A DNA stretch of 64,000 nt from Argopecten irradians (GCF_041381155.1 NC_091143.1:31125331-31189330); one strand, 5' to 3'; counted from the first letter of the stretch, positions 39,702-51,704 are shown. Notes: generated from the sequence alone by a model not told the origin. Numbers and translations are program-made.

Positions 39702-41406
39702 TACTTAATAATATATGGAAAATCAAAAATATTTACTTTTCTTGTCCAAGTGTTTTCATTTGATAATATGTACAGTATGTATAGTTTTCCTTCAAGCCAA
39801 GCACTGGTATACATGTAAAAAAGACATTAAAATTATGTATTTAGTAATAAATAGCTGTGGTATTATGTGATTTAAATACTTATTACCCAGTACTCCTGTT
39901 TATTCTTTAGAGAGAAAAAATCCAACAAACTACAAGACATTCTATTGGAGCTGCAGTGCATGTGAATGGGTGCATGGTTAAGATATGACAAAATACAACA
40001 ATCCCATTTGTGGCAGTTTTCCTGTATTAATGCTGGTTTGTTTGTGTTTTTCTCTAGGTACTTCAGATTTCTTCGATTCTGGCTATTAAACATGCTAATC
40101 AAACCACACCAAACAACAAAGTATCTGTTTTCTTTTTCACACTCACCAAAAACATCCTAACCAAAGACCTAGAGTCAGAATTCATTATAAAAATCAAAAT
40201 AGTTCTTTTATCCCTAATGACTTCCTACTTTTCTTGCATCAAGATACATTGGAACCCAGGTATAATGAAATTCTCACCAGAGAATGGAGTACAAATTGTA
40301 GCTAACACATGTGTATGTACATTCTGTACATGGAAATCATTCCAATATGATTTGAAACAATAAAACAGTTTAGCATCAGCATTTCTTTCAATATTTGATA
40401 TATAGGTGTTTCAACATTTGAGATATAGATGTTGATTATTGTAAATTCTGCCTTAGCACAATCTTTGTATAAAGACCACCTGCTTATAATTTTTAAACCA
40501 CTTTTAAGTGTCTAAAATGGATGTTTATAACACAATTTGGTCTGTGTATAAAGTGTAAAGATCTATATTATAGAAAAGTTTGACTATAGTTATCAAATGC
40601 ACACAAAAACACAGTACATCAGATGTGTCCTCTAGTAAATAGATTACTTTTACATTTAAACATTTTGAGGCAGAGTGGTCAAGGTGTTCCAACAGTACCA
40701 CTACTCCTTCACCTCTGGGTTTCAAGTTTGAACCCTAATAGGAAAGCTACCAAAGTACTGATCATCAGTTTATTGATCTTCTCTAGATAATTCAGCTTCC
40801 TCCAACTAAACATGGTACAAGGTAATCTCACCAAGGTACAATTTAATAGGCAGTAAAGATCTTTGCAAATACTCACATAGGGTAAGAGAAAAAGAATTGT
40901 TCACTCTCTTTTGGTGAGAGGAGATCTCGCCCCTCGGGATAAGATTTTTATACTTTTTGTTTGACAACTTAAGAATTTTACTCCTTGGTTTGTTATTCTG
41001 TCTAAGCCCAAAGGGGTTTTATGATTTTATTACTTTTTAATATATATATTGGTTCTTTGGTAGTATGCGTTAACGTTGGAAAAATAATACTGTATTATAA
41101 GTCCCAGGCCAATCAAATATAACCTAAAGATCCTTGGAGAGTCTGAAAAGAGTGTCCTCTACCAGATGTGAGGGCAACTTCTGTATGTAGGGTCTTTAAG
41201 TCCAAAATCATATCTAATCATCTTATGAGGTTTAGAAATATTAAGTTTGGGGAGTCTAATTGACACACACCAGTCGTCCGTGTTCGCTTATTTATAGACC
41301 TTTTAATATTGGAAAATACAGAAAAACATGGTTAAAATTAACATCTGGAGAACAACAAAACAACTTTGTTATACAAATATACTTTCAGTAGTTTGTTATA
41401 TGCACA

Positions 41407-41597
41407 CGGCGGGGGCCGACTGGTTAAGATGTCTCTGACTTAATACCACAAGCCCTTCCCTACTGGGTCACGAGTTCGAATCCAGGTAATGCCAGGTACA
41501 GGCCGCTGGTCTGTGGCTTTTCTCCACCAACAAACCTGGCACGTCCTAACATGACCCTGACTGTTAATAGGAGGTTGAACAAATGAAACCCAAACCC
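41407..41597 (+). mobile_element. tRNA-derived SINE with Meta-type central domain (copy B)
   Basis: The same insertion as the SINE at 34720, carried along by the duplication. It has lost about 20 bp between two CTTTTCTCC repeats and a box A base differs (GGGGCCGACTGG). Confidence 0.8.
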
Positions 41598-43080
41598 ATT
41601 ATATGTAAACAAACATTACAGATATTGTATAGGAATATTGACAGGGACTGAAAATTACTGTGTGTTATTGAACTTAATTGTAAGAGTGTTCGTTATGAAT
41701 GTTTTACTGTACATACACTAGTTATTGTTATTTGGGCTTGTAGGCCTAAACTTATAACATACATGTACATGTAACCACATGTGGAGTGTTGTAAATTAAT
41801 TTGTTTATGTGACTGGGTGTTATGTTTTAAATGACACCTGTAACTATATAAGGTATAGTTTAAGCCATAGTTATAAGTTATGATCAACCACAGCGTGTGG
41901 TCATATATAATCCTTAAATGAATAAGTGGCATCTTCCAGTTATAGGAAATAAAACAAGTGTGGAAAGGGTACTTGCATGTCCACAAATAGATTCATATTC
42001 ATATATGAATGGGCAGAAGAATTTAATCCATTTTCTGATTTTAAACCCATTTATCTTTATTTCTTCAGTTCACAAATTCAGATATCTGAATTAACAATAT
42101 ATATACTCTTAAATATCTTCATATAAAATACAGATATCTATATGTATTGCTATAAGTATATATTATACAAATATCTGTATTATATTACAGATATCTGTAA
42201 AATACAGAATTGTTACATTTCTAAATTCAAAGACATATTCATTTAAAATAAAATGAATTGAAATAAAGATATCCGTATTCAATGGGTATAAATATGCCAT
42301 AGTACCTGACAATAAGAGTTATTTGATTAAAAGAATTGATGGTGGTCTGCAAAGGATCCTTTTCATGTAGTGCATTCATGCTGATAGCAACTCGAGACAT
42401 TATATCCAACTCTGGACTATCTCATAGTTATAGCTGTTGAAGTTGAACATTACCACAAACTAGTAAACTTATATCCATAGTATCCTAATAAATTTGGTAT
42501 CCATCTACATGTATATAGGCCCTATGTTTTCTCTGCGTTCTATGTCTCTACATAAAAATATTGACTGATTGGAGTTCAGTCTGCAATTATCTGTAGCCAA
42601 GGAGATACAAATGAATTTCACAGGTGACATGACAAAACTATAAAACATAAAGAAACGTTTGTATGGTCACTTTAATGTCTGCAATTTCAAATCGATGAAT
42701 AGTTAATCACATACGCGTATTATATCAATTTCACACAGACATCTTCCCATGATATGAATAACAATGACGGCGGCTGCAAAGTCTCCTAACTACAACGAAT
42801 ACTAGGCCTAACTCAGAAAAATACAAATGAATGACAAATGCATCCAAAATAACTTGAAATCTAACAATAACGAGTATCGCACCAATCCTGCTCTGGTAGA
42901 TTTTCTATTTCAGCATGCTGGCAACTGATCATTAAAGAAACTGACAGGAAATTCGCCCTTGTTTCAGTTTGCGTATCCTTATCAAACTTACTGAGCTGTA
43001 CTTTCGCCACTGTAAACATTGGCAGCCACATTTCTCTATTCGGAACCTATAGATAGATAAAGTCCGAGGGTTTTCGAACT

Positions 43081-43177
43081 ATGTCGTGATTCACGGCATG
43101 GCGGCTTAGGCACACACTCCCGGGGTGTTATATTTCCGAAGATTACCGGAAATTTCTCCGAGGGGATCCGATTGCTC
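43081..43177 (+). pseudogene. Disabled copy of the candidate first exon (copy B)
   Basis: It matches 36740-36840. It differs by a stop codon four codons after the MAA start (GCGGCTTAG versus GCGGCTTCG) and by a short deletion (TTATATTTCC versus TTATATATTTCC) that shifts the frame. Homology ends at 43177 before the splice donor. The TATA box is altered as well. Confidence 0.55.
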
Positions 43178-43703
43178 TCGCTATGTGTACTACATCTGTA
43201 ATGTCTACACCTCCCCTGATGATATATATACTAGTTATAACTTCCCTCTGTATAATTATCTATCAATATATGTTATTACATATTTAAGACCTTTTTGTAA
43301 CAGTCACGCGAGTCGCTTCTATAAACTGTAGCTATAACATGGATTTTAGCAACAGCATTAGCTGAAAAAAACACTTGTATGACAAGAGGACAATATTTAG
43401 AGTTGATTCCAAGAACGTTCGAATATATTTATGATGAATAACTTAATGTGGCAGGAGTGGTTAATTTATGTATATAACTTGTTATTATTTTGTTGTTAAT
43501 ATTATCAATATTTCGTCTGCTGTCATATTGTTTACGACATACGGGTACCAGGACAGTACCACTTTTTGTTATAATGCAGCGGCGTAAACCATTCAAGTTA
43601 CCGATACAGGTATAAAAGACCGTGTTTTAGCCCGTATTGGTACCGTGTAAGGATGCCCAGCCTTGCACGATAAAAACCCCTCTGCGGTCTTTCGATGAAG
43701 AGT
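43178..43703. other. Stretch without recognisable genes
   Basis: Nothing recognised apart from one TTGCACGATAAAAACCCCTC motif (about 43664) resembling the subterminal motifs of the next element. Confidence 0.4.
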
Positions 43704-44756
43704 CAGGGGCGAAGCTTGCTCTTTAAAAAAAAGCCCGGGCTTGCACATAAAAAATCCTAGTGTGGGTTACTCATTGTCTTGTAAAGTTAAAACATCTATG
43801 TAGATCCGTCAAAGTCTTGAATGTAAATTAAAATCAAAGTAAAATAACCTAAACGTTTACGTAGATGATTTATCTAAAATTAATAATACTGAAACATACG
43901 TTATGCGTTAATATGAATCTTCTAAGACACAAGATGGCTTGTTCAATATTAAAACGAAAGACACGCAAAGTCAAAGGACGACAGATGAAATATCGAAAGT
44001 GACACCTCGCAAATTATAGTGACACAGAGTAGATTCTACTTAGATAGTCCGCTAAAACCTGCTTATATTATTAGGCTTTTTATTTATTTTTGCCAAATAT
44101 AAAGTCTATATATTAGACAAAAAAACGTATAATATAGGCAGGCTTAGCGGCAAGATTGGCTTAGCGGAAAAGATTCTATTTAGTAAATGCACAATCTACT
44201 GACACATACTCTTATTGGAGCGATACATTGTATAGAGAATTAAAACTTCCCGTCAAGAAAGACTTTAAGAAGACAAAATACTATTTTTTCAATCAGTGCG
44301 ACTTTTATGCCTTACAATATGAGGCGCTGTTTTTATATTCATTCATTTTTTCACATATATGTATAATTCGATTTTTACACATAAAAAAAATTCGATAACG
44401 TAAGAAAGTTCCGTCAATCTATCATCAAATCCCATTAGAGTCACTCAAGATACATGCAGGACTTATCATGAGATTTTCATATACTTTTTAAGTACTAAAC
44501 ATTAACACATAATTATCAGGTACAGGTAGAAAACAGTCCTATACCTTTGATTTTAATAAACATAGTTTAGCAATACCAAGCATTATCAAATATCATTTTC
44601 GGTGCTAAACATTTCCTTAAAACGATTTTCCGTCGGGGGGCTTCGCCCCCCTGAACCCCCTAACCAGGGCGCTGCCCTGGACCCGCTGGGGGCCTAGGCG
44701 GCCCCCAGACCCCTCGCCTGGGCTTGCACATGTAAAAGACTCTAGCTACGCCCCTG
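43704..44756. mobile_element. hAT-like non-autonomous TIR element
   Basis: The left end is CAGGGGCGAAGCTTGCTC. The right end, reverse-complemented, is CAGGGGCGTAGCTAGAG. Both sides carry a subterminal GGGCTTGCACAT followed by an A-rich stretch. CAGGGGCG termini are typical of hAT transposons. A convincing 8-bp target duplication was not found. The interior has no transposase frame but contains three GC-rich hairpins near the right end. Confidence 0.6.
44635..44708. other. Three consecutive perfect GC-rich hairpins
   Basis: Hairpin 1 at 44635-44651 (GGGGGGC-TTC-GCCCCCC). Hairpin 2 at 44664-44680 (CCAGGGC-GCT-GCCCTGG). Hairpin 3 at 44686-44708 (CTGGGGGCC-TAGGC-GGCCCCCAG). All stems are perfect, in otherwise AT-rich DNA. 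Confidence 0.85.
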
Positions 44757-45473
44757 TGTTAACTATTGATTCAGTTCAAGGATAGGCATAGGTACAGGAT
44801 ATAGTTTAGATATTTTTACGTAGATAAATTAGAAGGGCTCCAAAATTGTAGAATCTATATACCAAATTGATAGGCTAAGTTCCTTCCTTTGCCCCTGCTC
44901 TTGATGGGTAGGGCTAGCTACTGCTAGACGATGCCACGATAGGACCTTTTAGGATCTAGGAGTCGTCTTCGTTGCCTCAAAATATTTGTTATTTGTTTGG
45001 ATATAGATCTGTTGAATTATAATAAAATTATTGAATTTGTATTTCGGTTTTACTGTAGTCGTATTTGTATGATAAGTAAACCAACACGGAACCTCAGATC
45101 CATAAAAAAACCGTGGACGAAACATTACTACATACAGCCGTCCTATTACATTAAAATACCACAGTCTGAAAATCGACACTTCTTAACCCACTCCTGATGT
45201 GTTTCTTTAAACATGTTTAATTTAATCTTATACGTTATCACCTCAAACATTTAAATATAACGTAGTCGTTTGTAACGTCGCATCTGATTGGCTGGTACAA
45301 CAGCGTAATAATTTCACAGGGAAAAGATCGAGTTCCCATGAAATTCAAAGTTCACAAGATTACTAGTATATTTGATTATAAGGATTATCTTGAAGAGGTT
45401 TTTTAATGTAATATGATACAATTACAATTGTTTAACACAGAAATTGCGATCTATTCAGAGTACATCCTTATGT
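44757..45473. other. AT-rich stretch without recognisable genes
   Basis: Nothing recognised; overlapping open frames on both strands at 44949-45197 lack domain or codon support. Confidence 0.4.
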
Positions 45474-45776
45474 ATCCTCTATACTCCAGGGGTTATTATC
45501 ACTGTGGTCATATCCATCCTTAGACAATGTCATAACAAAATTGAAGGTCCTGTGTGTTAAAAAAAATGATGAGCATTTAGTTTTATCCTTTGATATACAG
45601 TTTAAAAAATGAGTAACTGTACACAATGGTTGACTGTGTGGCTTAAAATTCGATGTCGCTCTCTCTGTAATCTTCAAAAAAGTCTGTACGCGCACATGTG
45701 ATTTGTTAGTGCTTTTCTCCTGAAGTCTAGGTGTGGATTAAACATCAGTAAAATAAACCCCTGGAGTATCGAGGAT
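45474..45776. mobile_element. Small TIR element (CTATACTCCAGGGGTT family)
   Basis: The left end is ATCCTCTATACTCCAGGGGT and the right end, reverse-complemented, ATCCTCGATACTCCAGGGGT. The element is about 300 bp with no ORF. Single ends of the same family lie at 55488-55510 and, degraded, at about 52072-52092. Confidence 0.7.
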
Positions 45777-46957
45777 GGGTTTTGTGTTGTACATTTTAGT
45801 ATCCCCATAGCATAAAAGTGTATTCAAGATGGTCCTCGTGTAAAACTTTGCATGTTTGTTTTAGTACAAATAAATACAAAGACGTATATAATGTCTGGAC
45901 TTTTGTTTATTATAACTTTATTATCTTGATACGGTGTAAAAGTAGTTTTCAGATTTGCTTCCACATTGCATTCATTGCTTTCTATAAGTACGTATCCGCA
46001 GGAATTTTTTACTCACAAGTGACATGATAAATAATGGACAAACTATCGACGCTAAACACGCTATATTAACGGCTCTGCTGGTCCTGGCACGCTTTTGTCA
46101 TCTCTAGCAATCGTTAGAATTTTACCAACATTTTCTAATGGTTTGTCCATTTTCATTGTATCGGTACCTAAACCTTTCAAATTTCATCATCTCGTTGTGA
46201 AATTAATTTTAAGGCCTACGTTCAGTAATTTTCTCTGGACTAAAGCTTGTTAAGGAGGCAGTCCTTTTCATCGGTTGGTTATGGTTACTTTGTATACTCA
46301 AAGAGATATATATTAAAATACTGCAGTTTCATTATTGGGACTTTGAATTTGTATGTTTCGGATGAAATAATGAAATATTGTCTTTTTACCTTTTTCGAAA
46401 ATTTTATTCGTGAATTAAATCATTGGTATTTCCATGATTCAATGATAGCTATAAGGCATATTAGATCTTGCAGATTTGTTGTGGGTTTTTTTTCATTACT
46501 TGTGTAATTGAAATTGTAATAATGATAATACTGACATAAGATGTATCATTCATTCATGATTGTTAATGTTTATGTAGAGAAACTGCGTTTAGGTCATAAA
46601 TCTAGGTTTTAAGTGAAGAGAAAATCACTTCAGCTTTTCATCACTGAATATTCAAATAATTTTTAAGAAACATATAGAATAGTTAGTTATATTTTTGTGA
46701 CAAGATATTTGATGATAAAGCTTATGAGAAAAGAAAAAATAGATAAAATAAAATAAACACAAACAATGCATTAACACAAGTATCAAAATACAAAATGGAT
46801 TCTGTGCTGCACATTCGCACACGTGAGTGAAAATGATAAAATCAACAAGTCAAACGTTCAACTGAATCAGACGATCAACAATTATTCAAACATTAATTAG
46901 CATATTTGCAAATGAGGAATATCACGGTGTCTGTCAGTTTTTTGTACAGTTTTGAGT
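45777..46957. other. AT-rich stretch, likely downstream flank of the cyclophilin gene
   Basis: It probably includes the 3' UTR of the minus-strand cyclophilin gene. A TTTATT (AATAAA on the minus strand) occurs near 46404, too far away to be assigned. No other gene was recognised. Confidence 0.35.
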
Positions 46958-49900
46958 TTAGCTTATATCTTCATCAGATGACATTTGTTCTTCTGTTAAA
47001 TCATACTTCTTTTCGATCCCATTTGTCCCACAATCTACAATGGTAACCTTTTTTAGGGGTACAGCGTTGTCTTTATTTGATTCAATTTCGCCGATTTTTT
47101 TAACAACGTCCTACAAAAAACAAAAACAGTAACCATTCATTAATATATGTTTAATTACTCTAATATAGTAATTTTAAAAATATACTTAGACTAGTATAGA
47201 AGATATTTTAGTCAATATTCCAAAGAGATTTGTTTGAGAATAGGACAGTGTCTCTTCATTTGTGACCTTAAAGTGTTGTGGAGCTATGAGATCACCTCGA
47301 CGCATGCCTTGGAACGATTAAAAAAAATCAAAATGGCTTTTACATATTTTACATTTTCAATTTTTTTTAGAAATAAATTTCTGTGTATCAACCATTATAT
47401 CTTGTTCTTTGTTATTTTGCGGTGGAGTGACTCGGTATTTCATATTTTGTGAAAAAAAAAACAATCATATTTTGTTGAACTTACCATCCCTCGAATGACT
47501 TTGCCGAAAACCACGTGTTTGGTATCGAGCCATCTTGCTCTGTTTAACAGGATGAAGAACTGGGAACCGTTTGTGTCCTTGCCATGATTTGCCATGGAAA
47601 CGTAGCCAGCTGCTTTGTGGGATAGGTAGAAGTTCTCGTCAACAAACTTATCTCCGTAAATACTGGTACCTGTACGTCAACACATTAAAACAAAACATAA
47701 ATATCTTTTTTTTTTATAAAGCTTTCAACTTTTTGCAAAATAATCAATTAATTTTAAATAAATGTTGGTTACTTTGGTTCTGATTAACATATTCCACGCC
47801 CTTAATTTGCCAGTTTATCTCCCTTTTAGATAAGTATCGATGGTGAAATCATTACTTTGTGAGCCAAAAATAAGTAATTTTATGTGAAAATGATATGACG
47901 TTGCACTCATAAAAATAATGACTTAACAATCAGTAGCTACCACAAGGACAGATAATTCTGTAATATACAAATATTAAAGAATAAAGATAGGTCTATTGAC
48001 ATAACCAGATTGGCAAAAAAAAAATTAAACACCATTTTTTTTCATTATTATTAAAAAGTTACATGGTGAACCGAATAAAGATGGGCGCTATCTATAATTG
48101 ACTGTAGAACTATTTACCTCCGGTTCCGTCCTTCTTAGTGACGTCACCCATCTGAATGATGAAGTCGGGTACAATCCTGTGGATATGGGACCCTTTGTAG
48201 TGAAGTGGCTGTAGAAGAAAACAAAATCATCATTAAAGTAAAAGGGCGGTAAATTAATTAATTACGTGATATATGCATCTTATATAATAGTCGACGTTTT
48301 AAAAGTTTGGTGAGCTTCAACATTTTTTACCTCTACATATATTCTGTTTTCGGGGTTTTGGGGTTGTTTGGGTTTTTTTTTTTTATTTATTTACTTTTGT
48401 TTGTTTTTTCTTCTTTTTTTTTTAGTTGCCTTTTTTTGCTTTTGTGTTTTGTTTGTGTTTTTTATTTCATTTTATTTTTATTTTTTTCCCAATAATTTGA
48501 ACATGAGCTTTATAGTTATGTTTTTGATTTAGTAGTATACTTTGTGTATTATAATACAAATCAGTCAATATATAATGTTTGTTGAAGTCTAAACAGAAAC
48601 GTGCTGGTGTATTATCGTTATCTTGTTGGTCTTACGGTTTAATTAAACGATTCATTTGTATTGGGGAAAAATATAGAATATATAATTTGAAATCATTTTA
48701 TGAAAACCGATCTCTTATGATACACACGAATAATATAAATCGCATTTTCTGTAGTGATCATTAAAAGCTAATTTAAAAATCTTAACAGGCAAAGGAAATA
48801 TCAAAGCAGATATTTCCCCTCAAAGTGATCATAAATATGAATAAACTTTTTTTTTCTTCTTTGTTTCTAGGTTAGGTATGATTGCAACAGACAACTACGT
48901 GGCATACTCAGCGCGTGCTGATTATCGGGTCTCGTGACCAGCTGTTGCCACGATTACAAAAGTGACGCGCCCCTCCTGTTCTTCTTTACAATTTATTGAC
49001 CTTCGCTACATTCAATATTGATATTTGGATTCACCACGTGTACTAAATTGCCACGTGTAAACCGTTTACCTGAAACTCTCTAGGTCTGATGTTTACTTGT
49101 GGAATCTTAATGCTATATGTATTTCAGAGATTAAGATAAAATACAATGTACCTGTACTATCTAAGTCTCTGGTTATCATATAAATGCATTAACGCAAGAA
49201 TAGCCATTGGAGCGTATAGCAGTTGTAGTGGAAAAGATATCACCTTCTGACTGACTTTTCAGAAACTGATATTTTTTTTCCGCTACAACAGTAACTAGCA
49301 TTATCATAGCTCGTGTAATCGTTATATATTCATAATTACAGAAACGCCATGAAAAACAAAATTAGCTTAACTTTGTGTATCAGTTTTCTCTATGTACATC
49401 TACATTAAATTATATAGAAACATATAATTTTGAATTCATGTAGATACCGTTTTGCCTCGTTTGTAGCCTTTGGCGATGCTCTGGAAGTTCAAAACGGTCA
49501 TTGGTGCAATGTCGCCGAACACCGCAACAACAAATCGTCCTCTGTAGTCATCTTCGTCTTTGTCTTCTTCTATCAACACATCGAAATATACCTCCTCTGT
49601 CACCGTGTATCTCATCTAAAAATAATGATATTGTGTCGTTTGAAGTCATCTTCATCAAAACAATCAAAAGACAAAGAAGGATTGCTGCATGACTTGCAGT
49701 TTGGTCCTAAATGACCTTAGTTGTCGATGGGCCGTAAAACACGAACAAACAAAGAAGGATAAATATAGTGGAAACAGTCTCTTTTATCGTTGAATTTCTT
49801 TAAATTATCCCAAGTACATATACACGTGTATCATCATTTTTGGAAAGTGGAGTAACCATTATATGAAATTTACCAAATTTAAGTTTTTACAAAAGATATG

Positions 49901-50228
49901 GATTTGTTGAGGTAAGTGTTGTTTTTTGTACAGTTACCGTCAAGTATACCTAAAACGTAAAATATGTAGCGTACAAAATTTCACCGATTTAAACGGAAGG
50001 CTGTTACCTACGCATTTCTTTTTGTACACTTGAACATTATCCGAGAAAAAAATACATCATTGCAGACATATAAAATAGCGTTGTAATTTATAATCAATGC
50101 AGACCCAGTAAATATTAGCTTACCGGCTTCTTTTCCATCTGTTCCACATCTTTGAATTTGTCAGCCGAAACCACAACCGCTGCAACTAGTACAAGGACGA
50201 GTGACGTCAGAATCTTCATACCTGCCAT
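46958..50228 (-). CDS. PPIB: Secretory-pathway cyclophilin (peptidyl-prolyl cis-trans isomerase, PPIB class)
   Basis: This enzyme catalyses proline cis-trans isomerisation during folding, probably in the ER. Coding exons on the minus strand are 50228-50124, 49615-49448, 48208-48118, 47669-47485 and 47110-46958, with GT-AG introns. They total 702 nt, or 233 residues, slightly longer than vertebrate PPIB. Residues 1-22 form a hydrophobic signal peptide ([20 protein letters not shown]). The cyclophilin core follows: VTEEVYFDV, an acidic EEDKDEDD insertion, [53 protein letters not shown] and VTIVDCG. Residues equivalent to cyclophilin A R55, F60, Q63, Q111, F113, W121 and H126 are present. Met replaces the first Gly of QGGD and His replaces Ala103. 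The C-terminus is acidic (SSDEDIS) without a KDEL. Orthology to PPIB rather than another secreted cyclophilin is inferred. The frame is clean. Confidence 0.95.
47811..47967. mobile_element. Small TIR element (TTATCTGCCCTTGTGG family) in a cyclophilin intron
   Basis: The left end is CAGTTTATCTCCCTTTTAGA. The right end, reverse-complemented, is TATTACAGAATTATCTGTCC then TTGTGG. The interior shares ATCATTACTTTGTGAGCC-like sequence with the element at 56292. Degraded; non-coding. Confidence 0.55.
48330..48490. repeat. T-rich low-complexity tract in a cyclophilin intron
   Basis: Plus-strand T-runs interrupted by G and C, so A-rich on the gene's strand. It lies between coding exons 2 and 3. Confidence 0.7.
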
Positions 50229-50818
50229 TGTCGAGCTGAAAAATGGAAATGAAAAATAATAGATATTAATATTTAAGTTATACTTTTGATTGAACTCCTG
50301 ATTTGCCATCCCTCTTGTCAAGGATTAGATCATAACATCAACATGCAAGGCAATATTTACATTATGGGAACACTATTGGTTTACGGAGTCTCAGCCAAAT
50401 CGCAAAACATTTCATCTGTCATCTTTTCTAATTAGCGGATTCATTAATTTGTTTTAATCCTGCCTGATCTGGCTATAAAAGTAAAATATATCTAAGCATG
50501 CTGAGACGAGTTTTAAATGTGGGTAAATGGAAAACTTTTCCTGGAAAAAAAACCCTAAGTAAAATTGTGAACGAATATTTCATGCCATTTTCATTTTTTT
50601 TTCGTTTGAAAATTTTATTTAATGAATATTCATGAAACGTCCAATTTTGAATATTATTAACAAAACATGTTTCTTTTGCGTCTACAAACATAACGTATTT
50701 AAAAAAGAAATCAAGCAACACAAAAATATCAGATAAATTTAGCAAAGTTGTTAGTAGAAGTAAATGAATGTTAGACATAAATCAGATAAAATTTACACAA
50801 AAACGTAAATGGTCATAC

Positions 50819-50850
50819 CTTTCTATCACCTTGGGTACGGAGTCCAGGTT
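50819..50850 (-). other. Probable untranslated first exon of the cyclophilin gene
   Basis: A TTTTTCAG acceptor sits directly upstream of the ATG exon (exon edge 50235), so transcription starts in an upstream exon. The best candidate ends at 50819 (GAAAG then GTATGA) and starts about 30 bases downstream of a TATA box. The start near 50850 is an estimate. Confidence 0.5.
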
Positions 50851-50878
50851 TTTGTGGACGAAATTGATGTTACCAACC

Positions 50879-50886
50879 TTTATATA
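50879..50886 (-). promoter_or_regulatory. TATA box of the cyclophilin gene
   Basis: TATATAAA on the minus strand, about 30 bases upstream of the inferred start and followed by the untranslated exon with a good donor. Confidence 0.55.
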
Positions 50887-50897
50887 TCATTTGTTGT

Positions 50898-50917
50898 CCA
50901 CGAAGACATGGACGTGG
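50898..50917. promoter_or_regulatory. Possible unfolded-protein-response element
   Basis: CCACG (50898-50902) and GACGTGG (50911-50917) form an inverted pair just upstream of the TATA box. CCACG and GACGTGG are the cores of ER-stress elements bound by ATF6/XBP1. No full ERSE (CCAAT-N9-CCACG) was found, so the call is an inference that fits an ER chaperone gene. Confidence 0.35.
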
Positions 50918-51164
50918 CTTCAAACAAGGGGCCCTGAAGGGAAACAGTAATAAGTTTTATTCGTTATTTTAATATAGCAAAGATGACAATTATTTTTTAT
51001 TTTTCTGACCGAGAAATCTAAATAGATGTATCAAATGTTGAGTTTTAGTATATCTAACAAATAAAGTAGTAGAAACGATGCGTGAAAAATTTGGTCATGA
51101 AAAACAAATAATATCAGTTATCCCTTTTTGAGCCTACGGATCATATTTGTCTCCGTATCTATAC

Positions 51165-51269
51165 CTGATACACGTTGGCAAGACATCAGCTGGTAGTCAT
51201 TGATTGACAACATCATCAACGTGTCGTAAGATTCGTCTGCTTCCTCCCAGCTGCTGTACCCGTGTCTCG
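51165..51269 (-). CDS. Candidate exon of an unidentified gene
   Basis: Between a TTTGTGTAG acceptor and a CAG-GTATAG donor, 105 nt stay open and read RHGYSSWEEADESYDTLMML then SINDYQLMSCQRVS. Composition is codon-like and rich in D, E and Y. No domain was recognised. It lies about 300 bases upstream of the cyclophilin promoter on the same strand. Confidence 0.3.
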
Positions 51270-51704
51270 CTACACAAATGGCTTAAATGATAGGGCGACT
51301 TTCTTATGGCAGTTGTTTGCCGTTAACATGTGTCAATCCTAAATATTTGCTTATCGTATTATATCTGGCGGGTTTTTTTTATTTGTAGCGATTAGCAGCG
51401 TGATTTTGCTTCATAATTCACTATCCTATTGACTAACTTAGTTTTCAGCACGACCTTTGAAAAATTAAAATTGTTCCGTAAAGTGTTTGTCTGTAATCAA
51501 GCCGTTATTACATTTTTTTTTATAATTATTATACGTTTAATAATTTCTTTTTTTATACGTTGCTAACACAAAGGCATGGAAATTAGAATTAGAATATATA
51601 TTTGGGCATATAGATATTCAGAATTATTCTGACGCTCCAGACCATTTTAGCCCACTATCATCAGATGATGGTTTATCTAAATCATCTTTCCTTCGTCGAT
51701 GGAT

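Larger units (their letters stand above)
37079..43177 (+). repeat. Tandem segmental duplication, copy B
   Basis: The direct counterpart of 31192-36840, ending inside the first-exon segment at GATCCGATTGCTCT. It holds a 782-bp TIR element (38920-39701) absent from copy A. It lacks the LINE fragment and has further small deletions, for example in the decayed SINE near 40000 and in the Meta-SINE. The 238 bases at 36841-37078 between the copies have no partner after copy B. Confidence 0.92.

Noticed and set aside
46035-46260. Codon-like text resembling a membrane protein
   Set aside because: The apparent frame switches after a few dozen residues, with no hallmark motif and no splice sites to justify the change.
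49430-49714. 94-codon plus-strand open frame
   Set aside because: It lies opposite cyclophilin coding exon 2, which is supported by protein family motifs and splice sites.
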